Of a stretch of DNA of 23,190 nt, positions 8,112-14,944 are shown one piece after another. Location: positions 1 through 23,190 of the forward strand of contig JBBRMT010000043.1 of assembly GCA_038230695.1 (NCBI GenBank), in the 5' to 3' direction. Source of the stretch: QHBQ01 sp038230695 (GTDB taxonomy: Bacteria; Chloroflexota; Chloroflexia; QHBQ01). Position 1 is the stretch's first letter, and each line of letters starts with the position of its first letter. The notes under the pieces were generated by a model. It did no database searches. It was not told the DNA's origin and was given only the letters and a program-made list of their open reading frames with translations. The position numbers and the translations under genes were made by a program.

Positions 8112-8782
8112 GCCTGGCCCTCGCCTTGCCCCTCGATATGGCTGGTAGCCACGCTGCCAGGTTCGACCATCGCGCCAGAGGCGGTGTTAGAGCCAGCGGG
8201 AGGCTCATGCACCTGGTTGGGCGGCACGATGTTGCGATGGTGGGCAAGCTCTGCGCCAGTCACGCCGAAATCGGGGTTAGCCAACCCTGGCGCTTCGCCG
8301 ATAACCTCATGCGCGGGGCGCAGCGTAGCGGGGTCGAACTTCTTACCGGCCTCAAGTGCGGCGTGGCGAACGTGGGCATCCTCCTCGATCAGATGACTGA
8401 TGCTATCCAGCGTCGCGCCTGGGCCGAACACGGCGCGGATACCCCAGCCCAGCACCTGTGGCACATCCTCATCAGGGATAATGCCGCCGACATAGACTGG
8501 CACATCGTCAATGCCGCGCTGGTGCAGCTCGGCCATCACGCGGGGGAATAGCGCCATGTGCGCCCCGCTGAGGATGCTGAGGCCGACTGCGTCCACATCC
8601 TCCTGCAAGGCGGCCTCGGCCACCATCTGGGGGGTCTGGTGCAGGCCGGTGTAGATCACCTCCATACCAGCATCGCGCAACGCACGGGTCAGCACCTTTG
8701 CACCGCGATCGTGGCCGTCCAGCCCCGGCTTGGCAATCAGCACGCGCACGCGGCGCGTGCCGGGCATCGTCGTTGATGTCAT
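8108..8782 (-). CDS. Acyl-CoA mutase small subunit, cobalamin-binding
   Basis: This 224-aa protein is the separately encoded C-terminal part of a methylmalonyl-CoA mutase-type enzyme. Residues 10-135 form the Rossmann-like B12 domain with the base-off/His-on signature DGHDRG (D22, H24, G27), SILSGAH (69-75), the paired Gly after VYV (99-100) and FGPG (119-122). H24 should be the lower axial cobalt ligand. Free-standing small subunits are typically about 130-150 aa, whereas this one has an extra ~87-residue hydrophilic tail (138-224) of unknown role. The ribosome-binding site GAAAGGAG lies just upstream and overlaps the end of the DUF559 gene, whose stop is only 13 bp away. Confidence 0.93.
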   Translation of the reverse strand: MTSTTMPGTRRVRVLIAKPGLDGHDRGAKVLTRALRDAGMEVIYTGLHQTPQMVAEAALQEDVDAVGLSILSGAHMALFPRVMAELHQRGIDDVPVYVGGIIPDEDVPQVLGWGIRAVFGPGATLDSISHLIEEDAHVRHAALEAGKKFDPATLRPAHEVIGEAPGLANPDFGVTGAELAHHRNIVPPNQVHEPPAGSNTASGAMVEPGSVATSHIEGQGEGQA

Positions 8783-8795
8783 CTAATCGCTCCTT

Positions 8796-9170
8796 TCACA
8801 GCCGCTTATGGTTGTACGGCTTCATACACTCATTCAAGATTGCTTCCAATACGCTTTCGATATGCTCGTGAACATCACTATTGGGAAAGCGCATCACTCG
8901 ATATCCGTTCCTTATCAGCCAGTCAGTTCTATCCTGATCGTATTGTTCCTGTTCGACGTGCGAATCGCCATCTAGTTCTACAGCAAGGTGCGTGCTAGGG
9001 TAGTAGAAGTCCAAGATATAGCGGTCAACCGGATGCTGCTGGCGAAAGCGGAAGCCACCCAGCTTCTGATCGCGCAGCCTCGACCACAACTTACGTTCAG
9101 CGGGAGTCCGTTCGCTACGTAGCTCAACAGCGCGGTTACGGATTAGAGGATCCTCTGGCCGGTCTTTCAC
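8796..9170 (-). CDS. DUF559 endonuclease-like protein (Vsr-related PD-(D/E)XK fold)
   Basis: This 124-aa protein matches the DUF559 family, relatives of very-short-patch-repair endonucleases. It starts with a family-typical segment (RAVELRSERTPAERKLWSRL) and has the putative active site YILDFYYP (D54), then AVELDGDSH (E65, D67, H71), followed by a helix and RVMRFPN. Nuclease activity is inferred from the fold. The only good start is a GTG at 9170 with GGGAGG nine bases upstream. It sits between the two mutase subunit genes, next to a dense hairpin-repeat array, and ends within the small-subunit ribosome-binding site. It has no visible role in mutase function and probably arrived with the repeats. 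Confidence 0.85.
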   Translation of the reverse strand: MKDRPEDPLIRNRAVELRSERTPAERKLWSRLRDQKLGGFRFRQQHPVDRYILDFYYPSTHLAVELDGDSHVEQEQYDQDRTDWLIRNGYRVMRFPNSDVHEHIESVLEAILNECMKPYNHKRL

Positions 9171-9191
9171 TTGTGCAAGCCTCCCATGTCG

Positions 9192-9769
9192 CTGGGAGTT
9201 CAGCCCCCAGAAGGTGATTTGCGAGTCTGGGTATCGAAACTACGCCCCTAGAAAATGACACCGGGGGTTTGGGGGTGCAGCCCCCAGAGGCTGCCTGCCC
9301 ATAAAGCCCGCTGAAACTAGCCGGGGGTCTGGGGGTTCAGCCCCCAGAGGCTGTCCACCCGCAACGCCTGACTTGCCCCCTGGGGGTCTGGGGGTGCAGC
9401 CCCCAGAGGCTGCCTGACCATAATGTCCGTTGGAACTAGCCGGGGGTCTGGGATTCAGCCCCAGAGGCTGCCCGCCCATAATGGTTAGTAGTGTGCGAAA
9501 TCTTGCCGCTTGCTGATAAAGCGAACCCTGTATCTGCAATGGGCATTGTCGCGCTTCATCATCTGGGGGCTTACCCCCAGACCCCCTGTAGCTGCGATGG
9601 GCAATGTCACGCTTCAACCACTGGGGGCTTACCCCCAGACCCCCAGCTAGTTTCGATGGGCAGTGTCACGCTTCATCATCTGGGGGCTGAACCCCCAGAC
9701 CCCCAGGGAGCGGCGCGGGCTTAATTGCCCATCAGTCTCTGGGGGCTGAACCCCCAAACCCCCAAGTAG
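9192..9769. repeat. Two-armed inverted array of ~60-bp hairpin repeats
   Basis: Four units with a core beginning GGGGGTCTGGGGG start at 9263, 9323, 9382 and 9442 (period 59-60 bp), preceded by a decayed copy at 9192. After a ~120-bp centre, four units of the reverse complement start at 9563, 9621, 9680 and 9739 (period 58-59 bp). Each core can form a hairpin CTGGGGG / TTCAG or TGCAG loop / CCCCCAG. Spacers are conserved within an arm but differ between arms. The array separates the mutase large subunit from the DUF559 gene; any transcript through it would carry about eight hairpins. No cas genes are present, and the symmetrical arrangement is unlike CRISPR. Confidence 0.9.
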
Positions 9770-9781
9770 TGGTGCTTATAC

Positions 9782-11464
9782 CTAGACTACATTGCTATGC
9801 CGCTGCACGCCCCACACTTCCTTGAGCGCACGGGTAATCTCGCCGAGGGTGGCGTAGGCGTTGGCCGCCTCGATTAGCGCGGGCATCAGGTTCTCACTGC
9901 TGCGGGCCGCCGCCTTGACGTGGTTGAGCGCCGCTTCGACTCCGCTGGCATCGCGCTCGGCGCGGATTTTGTTCAGGCGGGCAAGGTGGCGTTGTTCGCC
10001 TTCGGGGTCCATCTGCAGGATCGGCACATCTAGCGGCTCATCCACCACGTAATCGTTGACTCCCACCATGATGCGCTTCTTCTCGTCAATCTCGCGCTGG
10101 TAACGGTAGCTGGCCTGGCCGATTTCGCTCTGCGGGAAGTTGGACTTGATTGCCGCTAGCATCCCGCCCATCTCCTTGATGCGGTCGAAGTAGGCGTATG
10201 CCTCGCGCTCCATCTGGTTGGTCAGCGTTTCCACCAGATAGCTGCCCCCAAGCGGGTCGGCGGTGTTGGTCACACCGCTCTCCTCGGCGATGATCTGCTG
10301 GGTGCGTAGGGCGATGCGTACCGCCTTGTCGGAGGGCAACGCCAGAGCCTCGTCCATCGAGTTAGTATGCAGCGACTGGGTGCCGCCCAGCACCGCCGCC
10401 AGCGCCTGCAAAGCCACGCGCACGATGTTGATCTCCGGCTGCTGCGCGGTCAGGGCGCAGCCTGCCGTCTGGGTGTGGAAGCGCAGCCACAGGCTACGTT
10501 CGCTCTTTGCGCCAAAGCGGTTCTTCAGCTCCCGCGCCCAGATGCGACGTGCGGCGCGGTACTTGGCGATCTCCTCGAAGAAGTCGTTGTGCGCGTTGAA
10601 GAAGTAGCTGAGACGGGGAGCGAAGTCGTCCACATTCATGCCGCGCTTGACGCACTCTTCCACGTAGCAAAGGCCATCGGCCAGGGTGAAGGCTAGCTCC
10701 TGCACCGCAGTGCTGCCCGCCTCGCGGATGTGGTAGCCGCTGATGCTGACCGTGTTCCAGCGCGGCATCTCCTTCGCGCCGAACTCGATGGTGTCAACCA
10801 CCAGCCGCACCGATGGTTCGTGCGGAAAGATGAAGGTGTTCTGGGCGATGTACTCCTTGAGAATATCGTTCTGGATGGTGCCACCCAGCGTGGCACGAGG
10901 GAAGCCGCGCTTCTCCGCCGCCGCCACGTAGAAGGCCCACACTATTGCCGCTGGCCCGTTGATGGTCATCGAGGTGGTAACATCGTCTAGCGGTATGCCG
11001 TCGAACAAGATCTCCATGTCGGCCATGCTGGTTACGCCCACGCCGACCTTGCCGTACTCGCCGAGGGCCATCTCGTCATCGGTGTCGTAACCGTAGAGGG
11101 TGGGGAAGTCGAAGGCGGTGGATAGGCCGGTCTCGCCATGTTCCAGCAGATAGTGGAAGCGGGCATTGGTCTCCTCCACGCTGCCGAACCCAGCGAACAG
11201 GCGCATCGTCCACAGCCGCCCGCGATACATGGTGGGGTGGATACCACGGGTGAAGGGGTACTCACCGGGCAAGCCGAGGTCGCGCATATAGTCGAACTCC
11301 GGCAGGTCGGCGGGGGTGTAGACGCGATTGATCGGCACGCTGGAGGTGGTCATAAACTCGTCGGCAGGCTTGCGCTCCCCACCTTTGCTGAGTTGCTGCT
11401 TGAGGGTGGTCGCCTCCCAGCGTTGCCGCTCGTTGACAATCTTGCTAATCTCGTCCTTGTCCAT
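9782..11464 (-). CDS. B12-dependent acyl-CoA mutase large subunit (methylmalonyl-/isobutyryl-CoA mutase type)
   Basis: This 560-aa TIM-barrel catalytic subunit of an adenosylcobalamin-dependent mutase lacks the B12 domain, which is encoded separately at 8108-8782. Conserved stretches include YPFTRGIHPTMYRGRLWTMR (69-88), GTIQNDILKEYIAQN and ISGYHIREAGST with the catalytic Tyr/His pair Y244/H245. The substrate-carboxylate contacts of Propionibacterium methylmalonyl-CoA mutase, Tyr89 and Arg207, correspond here to F90 (RLFAGF) and Q208 (IAQNT). These match isobutyryl-CoA mutase instead, so the usual annotation should be treated with caution. A117 argues against 2-hydroxyisobutyryl-CoA mutase, which has Asp there. 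The ATG has AGGAGG upstream and a sigma70-like promoter lies at 11545-11574. Confidence 0.93.
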   Translation of the reverse strand: MDKDEISKIVNERQRWEATTLKQQLSKGGERKPADEFMTTSSVPINRVYTPADLPEFDYMRDLGLPGEYPFTRGIHPTMYRGRLWTMRLFAGFGSVEETNARFHYLLEHGETGLSTAFDFPTLYGYDTDDEMALGEYGKVGVGVTSMADMEILFDGIPLDDVTTSMTINGPAAIVWAFYVAAAEKRGFPRATLGGTIQNDILKEYIAQNTFIFPHEPSVRLVVDTIEFGAKEMPRWNTVSISGYHIREAGSTAVQELAFTLADGLCYVEECVKRGMNVDDFAPRLSYFFNAHNDFFEEIAKYRAARRIWARELKNRFGAKSERSLWLRFHTQTAGCALTAQQPEINIVRVALQALAAVLGGTQSLHTNSMDEALALPSDKAVRIALRTQQIIAEESGVTNTADPLGGSYLVETLTNQMEREAYAYFDRIKEMGGMLAAIKSNFPQSEIGQASYRYQREIDEKKRIMVGVNDYVVDEPLDVPILQMDPEGEQRHLARLNKIRAERDASGVEAALNHVKAAARSSENLMPALIEAANAYATLGEITRALKEVWGVQRHSNVV

Positions 11465-11544
11465 TTTGCATCCTCCTTGATGTTGGCACAGGCGCGGCGA
11501 ATGATGATCCGCTCGAAAAACTATCAGCTATTTGTATGGATTAG

Positions 11545-11574
11545 ATTATAACCCCAGCCTTATGGTAGTGGCAA
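11545..11574 (-). promoter_or_regulatory. Sigma70-like promoter of the mutase gene
   Basis: On the minus strand TTGCCA (11574-11569) and TATAAT (11550-11545) are separated by 18 bp. The predicted transcription start is about 75 bp upstream of the ATG at 11464, leaving a short leader. I see no cobalamin riboswitch signature in that leader. Confidence 0.65.
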
Positions 11575-11594
11575 GGGCTGTGCCATCCTCGATC

Positions 11595-11662
11595 GGGCGT
11601 GATTCATCACGGCCCTACATCTGACATAGGCTTGTAGGGGCGCAAATTCATTGCGCCCTTAC
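11595..11662. repeat. Two GTAGGGGCG-family hairpins overlapping a stop codon
   Basis: One decayed copy (11595-11617, inner stem GTGA/TCAC) is followed by a better copy (11634-11662) with stem GGGCGCAA, loop ATTCA, TTGCGCCC. The outer arm of the second copy supplies the TAA stop of the YhfC-like gene. The inner stem sequences differ from the 5982/6108 copies but remain complementary. Confidence 0.8.
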
Positions 11663-12651
11663 CGTGCCACTTCTAACAGCGGCTTGCCCACCAGCCGCCC
11701 TTGCACGTCGCCAGCGTTGGCGTAGACGGCGAAACGCGGGCGCAGCCAGATAGTGAGGGCGTAGCCTAGCGCCGCCCACAGGACGATGGCAATCGCGACC
11801 GGCCACTGCTGGGACAGTCCCGCGAAGCCGGTGCTGCTGGTGAGCGCAGCCACATCAACGGTGAGGATGGCTCCCTCATACAGCGCAGCGAGGAGCAGCC
11901 ACAGCCAGCGGGCGCTACCCTCAAGCTGGGTGGCGTAAAACACCATCGTGGCAGAGGCGGCGTGGATGAAGATAAAGGCAAAGCCGCTCAGAATGGGGAT
12001 GACCGCAACCAGCAGATTGTTGTTCAGCCCATCGAGGGTGGGCAACGCCACATCAGGCGCACGCCCGCTGACCAGCACGCCACCGGCAAACACCAGGTAG
12101 GCCGCACTCACCGCCATCTGCTCTACCAGCCCGTAGCCCATACCGAAGCCCACCGCATCCTGCCAACTGCCGCCACGCAACCCCCGCGCCGCGATTGAAT
12201 ATATCACCAGCGCATAGATTATCCCCAGGCTGAGGCCTTTGTAAAAATCGAAACCAAAGCCCGCGCCCAGCACGCTCTGGATACCCTTATCGCCCAGGCC
12301 GCCGACGAGGCTGCCGATGATAATCACGCCAATCCAGGCCAGCATCCCCTGCCCGACGAAGATACGGGCGAATTTTCGCTTCAGTGCGAACACGATCACG
12401 CCAATTCCCACCGCAAGGATGCCAATGCCCGGCAGCAGCAGCAGCGGGCCATAGCTGACCGTCACATAATTGGGGTCGGTCTGCGGCGCAGTCGGGATCA
12501 CTGGCTGGTTGGCGCTCGTCTCCGACTTGAATGGGCCATTGAAGGCCAGCACCGCGACTAGCACGGCGAAGGCGAGGGTAAACACGGCGGCGAGGGCGAT
12601 GTCGCTCTTGCGTGCGCCCTTTAGGGAATATTTGCTACGAGTTTCGCTCAT
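11659..12651 (-). CDS. YhfC-like polytopic membrane protein (possible intramembrane glutamic protease)
   Basis: This 330-aa protein has about eight membrane spans from residue ~18 to 310. The segment AVGFGMGYGLVEQMAVSAAY (166-185), with a buried Glu (E177), and a later transmembrane His (FIFIHAAS, H230) resemble the YhfC/PrsW/CPBP group of glutamic-type intramembrane peptidases. The match is by pattern only, and the protein could be an inactive relative. I chose ATG 12651 because TGGAG lies just upstream. The open frame extends 21 codons further but would then run into the promoter at 12691-12699. It appears monocistronic. Its TAA stop is contributed by a hairpin repeat. Confidence 0.72.
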   Translation of the reverse strand: MSETRSKYSLKGARKSDIALAAVFTLAFAVLVAVLAFNGPFKSETSANQPVIPTAPQTDPNYVTVSYGPLLLLPGIGILAVGIGVIVFALKRKFARIFVGQGMLAWIGVIIIGSLVGGLGDKGIQSVLGAGFGFDFYKGLSLGIIYALVIYSIAARGLRGGSWQDAVGFGMGYGLVEQMAVSAAYLVFAGGVLVSGRAPDVALPTLDGLNNNLLVAVIPILSGFAFIFIHAASATMVFYATQLEGSARWLWLLLAALYEGAILTVDVAALTSSTGFAGLSQQWPVAIAIVLWAALGYALTIWLRPRFAVYANAGDVQGRLVGKPLLEVAR

Positions 12652-12690
12652 CTGGTCTCCAGGTTCAGGTGTTGGTAAAGTGTCCACCCA

Positions 12691-12699
12691 ATTATACCA
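12691..12699 (-). promoter_or_regulatory. Extended -10 promoter of the YhfC-like gene
   Basis: The minus strand reads TGGTATAAT, about 40 bp upstream of the chosen ATG. The 12-mer CTATGGTATAAT is identical to that of the cvpA-like operon. A convincing -35 is not visible. Confidence 0.6.
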
Positions 12700-12720
12700 T
12701 AGGCAGACAAGCATGAGTCA

Positions 12721-12949
12721 TCTCACACCTTGATCAACTAAGCCCCCAGCGGGGGTTGGGGGAGAAATCTTGCAGCACAACAATACCGGGGTAAGCCCTA
12801 TATCTCACCTTGATCAACTAAGCCCCCAGCGGGGGTTGGGGGAGAAATCTTGCAGCACAACGATACCGAGGTAAGCACCTGGCTTATCTTGCTTACTTGG
12901 GTATTAGCAAGAGGCAAGATTCTCCCCCAAACCCCCGCTGGGGGCTTAG
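12721..12949. repeat. Two ~80-bp direct repeats plus one inverted copy (GCCCCCAGCGGGGG type)
   Basis: Copies at 12721-12798 and 12802-12878 are nearly identical: a TTGATCAACTAAG lead, CCCCCAGCGGGGG hairpin, TTGGGGGAGA and a shared tail through CTTGCAGCACAAC. A third copy of the hairpin core lies in the opposite orientation at 12914-12949. The 376-bp gap 12652-13027 holds these repeats and the upstream promoter; I see no gene in it. Confidence 0.88.
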
Positions 12950-13027
12950 ATTAAAGGATGGGCAACTTCTACGCTCGTTCACCGCAGGACCAACCGCAGT
13001 TCGCCCCTATATCTCAAACCTCAGCAC

Positions 13028-13894
13028 TCAGAGTCGTGGCGGACCTTTGCGGATACGCTGGCGCACATCGTCAACGCTGCTCTCCCAGGGGAGCAAACCT
13101 TCGCTCCACCAGGTTGCGCCTGCCTCGGCAAGAGAAGCTACATATGCGGCGGCACGAGCGGGTTCATCAGCGGGGGTGCCACCACCCAGGTAGATTTCGA
13201 AGGGAGCATCGCTGCTGCGCTCTTGCTTGAAGAACGCTACCATATCGCGCACTACTTCTGGGGTGAACTTAGCAAAGTCCTTCATCAGTGGAGCATAGCC
13301 ATCCCAGCGGGCGGCGCGGCGGGCGGGGTTCTTCAGCGGCCATGTGCCAGCTACCCAGATAGGGATGCGTGGCTGTTGCAGGCTGGGCGGCAGGAACCGG
13401 GTATCGCTTACATGATAGTGGTTGCCATGATAGCTGAACTGTTCACCGCGCCACAGGCCGGTGATGATGTCAAGCCCCTCGTCCAGCATCGCGGCGCGAA
13501 CCTTCGGGTCGGTCGGTAGACCAAAGTTGGCGAACTCAGAGGTATCGAAGTCGGCATCTCCACCACCGATGCCCACGCCGAAGATAAGTCGCCCATTGGA
13601 GAGATGATCGAGGGTGACGGTTTCACGTGCAACTTTCCAGGGGTGGCGACGGGGCAGCGGCGTAACCATCGGGCCGATTTTGATGCGGCTGGTGCGATCG
13701 GCAACCAGGGCAAGCGTGATCCATGGGTCGGCATGAGGCGGTGGGTCTCCATTGGCTTCGGGGAAGGGCCACTGCATATGATCCCAGAGGAAGAAGCCAT
13801 CCCAGCCGCTCTCCTCGGCCTCGTGGGCTAGCTCTGCGACCAGTCGGGGGTCATGGTAGGGGCCAAAGTTGGGGACATTAAAGGCATATTGCAT
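13028..13894 (-). CDS. Luciferase-like monooxygenase (LLM-class flavin oxidoreductase)
   Basis: This is a 288-aa TIM-barrel flavoprotein, beginning MQYAFNVPNFGPYHDP, with the family segments GWDGFFLWDHM (30-40), TSRIKIGPMVTPLPRRHPW and ARETVTLDHLSNGRLIFGVG. Such enzymes use FMN or F420; the cofactor and substrate here cannot be fixed from sequence. I chose ATG 13894, four bases after the nitroreductase stop. An upstream in-frame ATG at 13912 would overlap that gene, and the much longer frame reads an implausible Arg/Ser-rich extension. It is probably co-transcribed with the nitroreductase, and a flavin reductase/monooxygenase partnership is possible. Its TGA stop lies in a GAGTGCTGAG repeat remnant. 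Confidence 0.88.
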   Translation of the reverse strand: MQYAFNVPNFGPYHDPRLVAELAHEAEESGWDGFFLWDHMQWPFPEANGDPPPHADPWITLALVADRTSRIKIGPMVTPLPRRHPWKVARETVTLDHLSNGRLIFGVGIGGGDADFDTSEFANFGLPTDPKVRAAMLDEGLDIITGLWRGEQFSYHGNHYHVSDTRFLPPSLQQPRIPIWVAGTWPLKNPARRAARWDGYAPLMKDFAKFTPEVVRDMVAFFKQERSSDAPFEIYLGGGTPADEPARAAAYVASLAEAGATWWSEGLLPWESSVDDVRQRIRKGPPRL

Positions 13895-13898
13895 CTTC

Positions 13899-14489
13899 TT
13901 ACCATCTCTCATGGTGCAGATACACCTCATCAGCCACGCGACCACGCTTGAGCGAGGGGGAACGCTTGTCGGGCGCGGGGTGGCCGATAGGGATGACCCC
14001 CACCGGAGTCCACTCAGCAGGGATACCCAGCAACGAGCGTAGCCCATCAGGGTCGAACACGCCCGCGAAACCGGCGGCCAGTCCCTCGTCTACCACCCCA
14101 AGCAGCAGTATCATCACCGCGCAGCCTACGTCCATGTGCCAGTAGGGGATGGGCCACTTGATCTCCGCCTCGCCGGGTGGCTTCTTGTCCGGCTCATTGT
14201 AGCGGCGATGATAGGCGGCCTCGCTGGTGCAGGGTATCACCTGCACGGGAGCCTGCGAAATCCAGGGGCCGTAGCCACTGTTATCGTAATCATCCTCGCC
14301 GCAGATATGGGCGACCTGCTTGCGTATCTGCGGGTCGCTGACGATGATGAACGCCTGCCCCTGGGTGAACCCCGCGCTCGGCGAGTGGCGGGCCAGTTCC
14401 ACGACCCGATCTATTACTTCCATGTCAACCGGCTCAGCGGTGAACTGCCGCACCATGCGGCGCTTTAGCACTGCTTCGGTAAAATCCAT
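13899..14489 (-). CDS. Nitroreductase family flavoprotein
   Basis: This 196-aa protein has the nitroreductase fold: an N-terminal FMN-contacting motif VLKRRMVRQF (7-16), ARHSPSAGFTQGQAFIIV (33-50) and a C-terminal GVIPIGHPAPDKR. Such proteins bind FMN and reduce quinones, nitro compounds or enones with NAD(P)H, or act as dehalogenases/oxidases; the physiological substrate is unknown. The segment LLLGVVDEGLAAGFAGVFD fits the second FMN contact region. The ribosome-binding sequence (GAGGGGAAGG) is derived from an adjoining CCCTCTCC repeat. The gene is followed after 4 bp by the luciferase-like monooxygenase. Confidence 0.88.
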   Translation of the reverse strand: MDFTEAVLKRRMVRQFTAEPVDMEVIDRVVELARHSPSAGFTQGQAFIIVSDPQIRKQVAHICGEDDYDNSGYGPWISQAPVQVIPCTSEAAYHRRYNEPDKKPPGEAEIKWPIPYWHMDVGCAVMILLLGVVDEGLAAGFAGVFDPDGLRSLLGIPAEWTPVGVIPIGHPAPDKRSPSLKRGRVADEVYLHHERW

Positions 14490-14640
14490 AACCTTCCCCT
14501 CTCCCTAGCCCTCTCCCCCGCTGGGGCGAGGGGATCGTGCGATAACCCTCTCCCAAGCAGGGAGAGGCTTTTTGCCGCAATCATTTCCCCTGACATTGAT
14601 GTATGGCGAGATTCACCCTCACCAAACCTCTCCCTGGCAG
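14490..14640. repeat. CCTCTCCC/GGGAGAGG palindromic repeats, left of the insertion
   Basis: Several CCTCTCCC units occur, including the perfect stem CCTCTCCC, loop AAGCA, GGGAGAGG followed by CTTTTTGCC. At 14625-14640 lies the left half of a second palindrome, whose other half is at 14918-14936. The motif CAGGGAGAGGCTTTTTGCC is identical at 14558-14576 and 14924-14942. No coding sequence is apparent. Confidence 0.85.
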
Positions 14641-14917
14641 CTACTCCTTACCCACAAATACAAATATCCAATGGTACGCTGCTGCAAGCGAGCAGACGGC
14701 TTGCCGAGTTGCTGTAGCCATGCCGCTCCTTCGTACAGTATTCATCTCTCCCTGCTGACAGCCGCGCAACTTGTTACTAACGTTGCCTAATTTACGCTTA
14801 CAATGAGCATTGCTGCGCTTCACCGCTCGGAGCTACGCTCCCAGCCCTCGGTAACTCGGCACGCGGCGGGTTATCTCCCGCCTCTACTGCCCTTCACCAC
14901 TTATGGACAAGGATTAG
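14641..14917. mobile_element. MITE-like insertion with 9-bp target-site duplication
   Basis: This 277-bp segment is flanked by the 9-bp direct repeat CCCTGGCAG (14632-14640 and 14918-14926) and splits a CCTCTCCC palindrome cleanly. Removing the segment and one 9-mer restores it. Its ends are imperfect inverted repeats: left CTACTCCTTACCCACAAAT, right end (reverse complement) CTAATCCTTGTCCATAAGT, 14 of 19 matching. It holds no convincing protein gene; a 60-codon minus-strand frame ends exactly at its left boundary but is not recognisable. It could be a non-autonomous element or the collapsed remnant of an IS. Confidence 0.75.
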
Positions 14918-14944
14918 CCCTGGCAGGGAGAGGCTTTTTGCCAC

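Noticed and set aside
9240..9617. A 125-codon minus-strand open frame across the hairpin array
   Set aside because: It is the translation of the repeats themselves (recurring GGQPLG and PPDPR), with no family resemblance and no ribosome-binding site.
9192..9769. Regularly spaced repeats resembling a CRISPR array
   Set aside because: Spacers are conserved within each arm, the orientation flips in the middle, units vary, and no cas gene is nearby.
11465..11545. Possible cobalamin riboswitch ahead of the B12-dependent mutase gene
   Set aside because: The leader is only about 75 bases long and shows no B12-box-like sequence or the required set of helices.
12652..12714. A longer N-terminus for the YhfC-like protein starting at 12714
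   Set aside because: The extension would translate the promoter -10 element, while ATG 12651 has a suitable ribosome-binding site.
13895..14047. A longer N-terminus for the luciferase-like monooxygenase starting at 14047
   Set aside because: The added residues are antisense-like Arg/Ser-rich sequence overlapping the nitroreductase gene; family proteins start near MQYAFNVPNFG.
14553..14573. CCTCTCCC/GGGAGAGG stem followed by CTTTTT as a rho-independent terminator
   Set aside because: It would terminate plus-strand transcription, but no plus-strand gene lies upstream. The same unit occurs as a dispersed repeat, so I list it as a repeat only.
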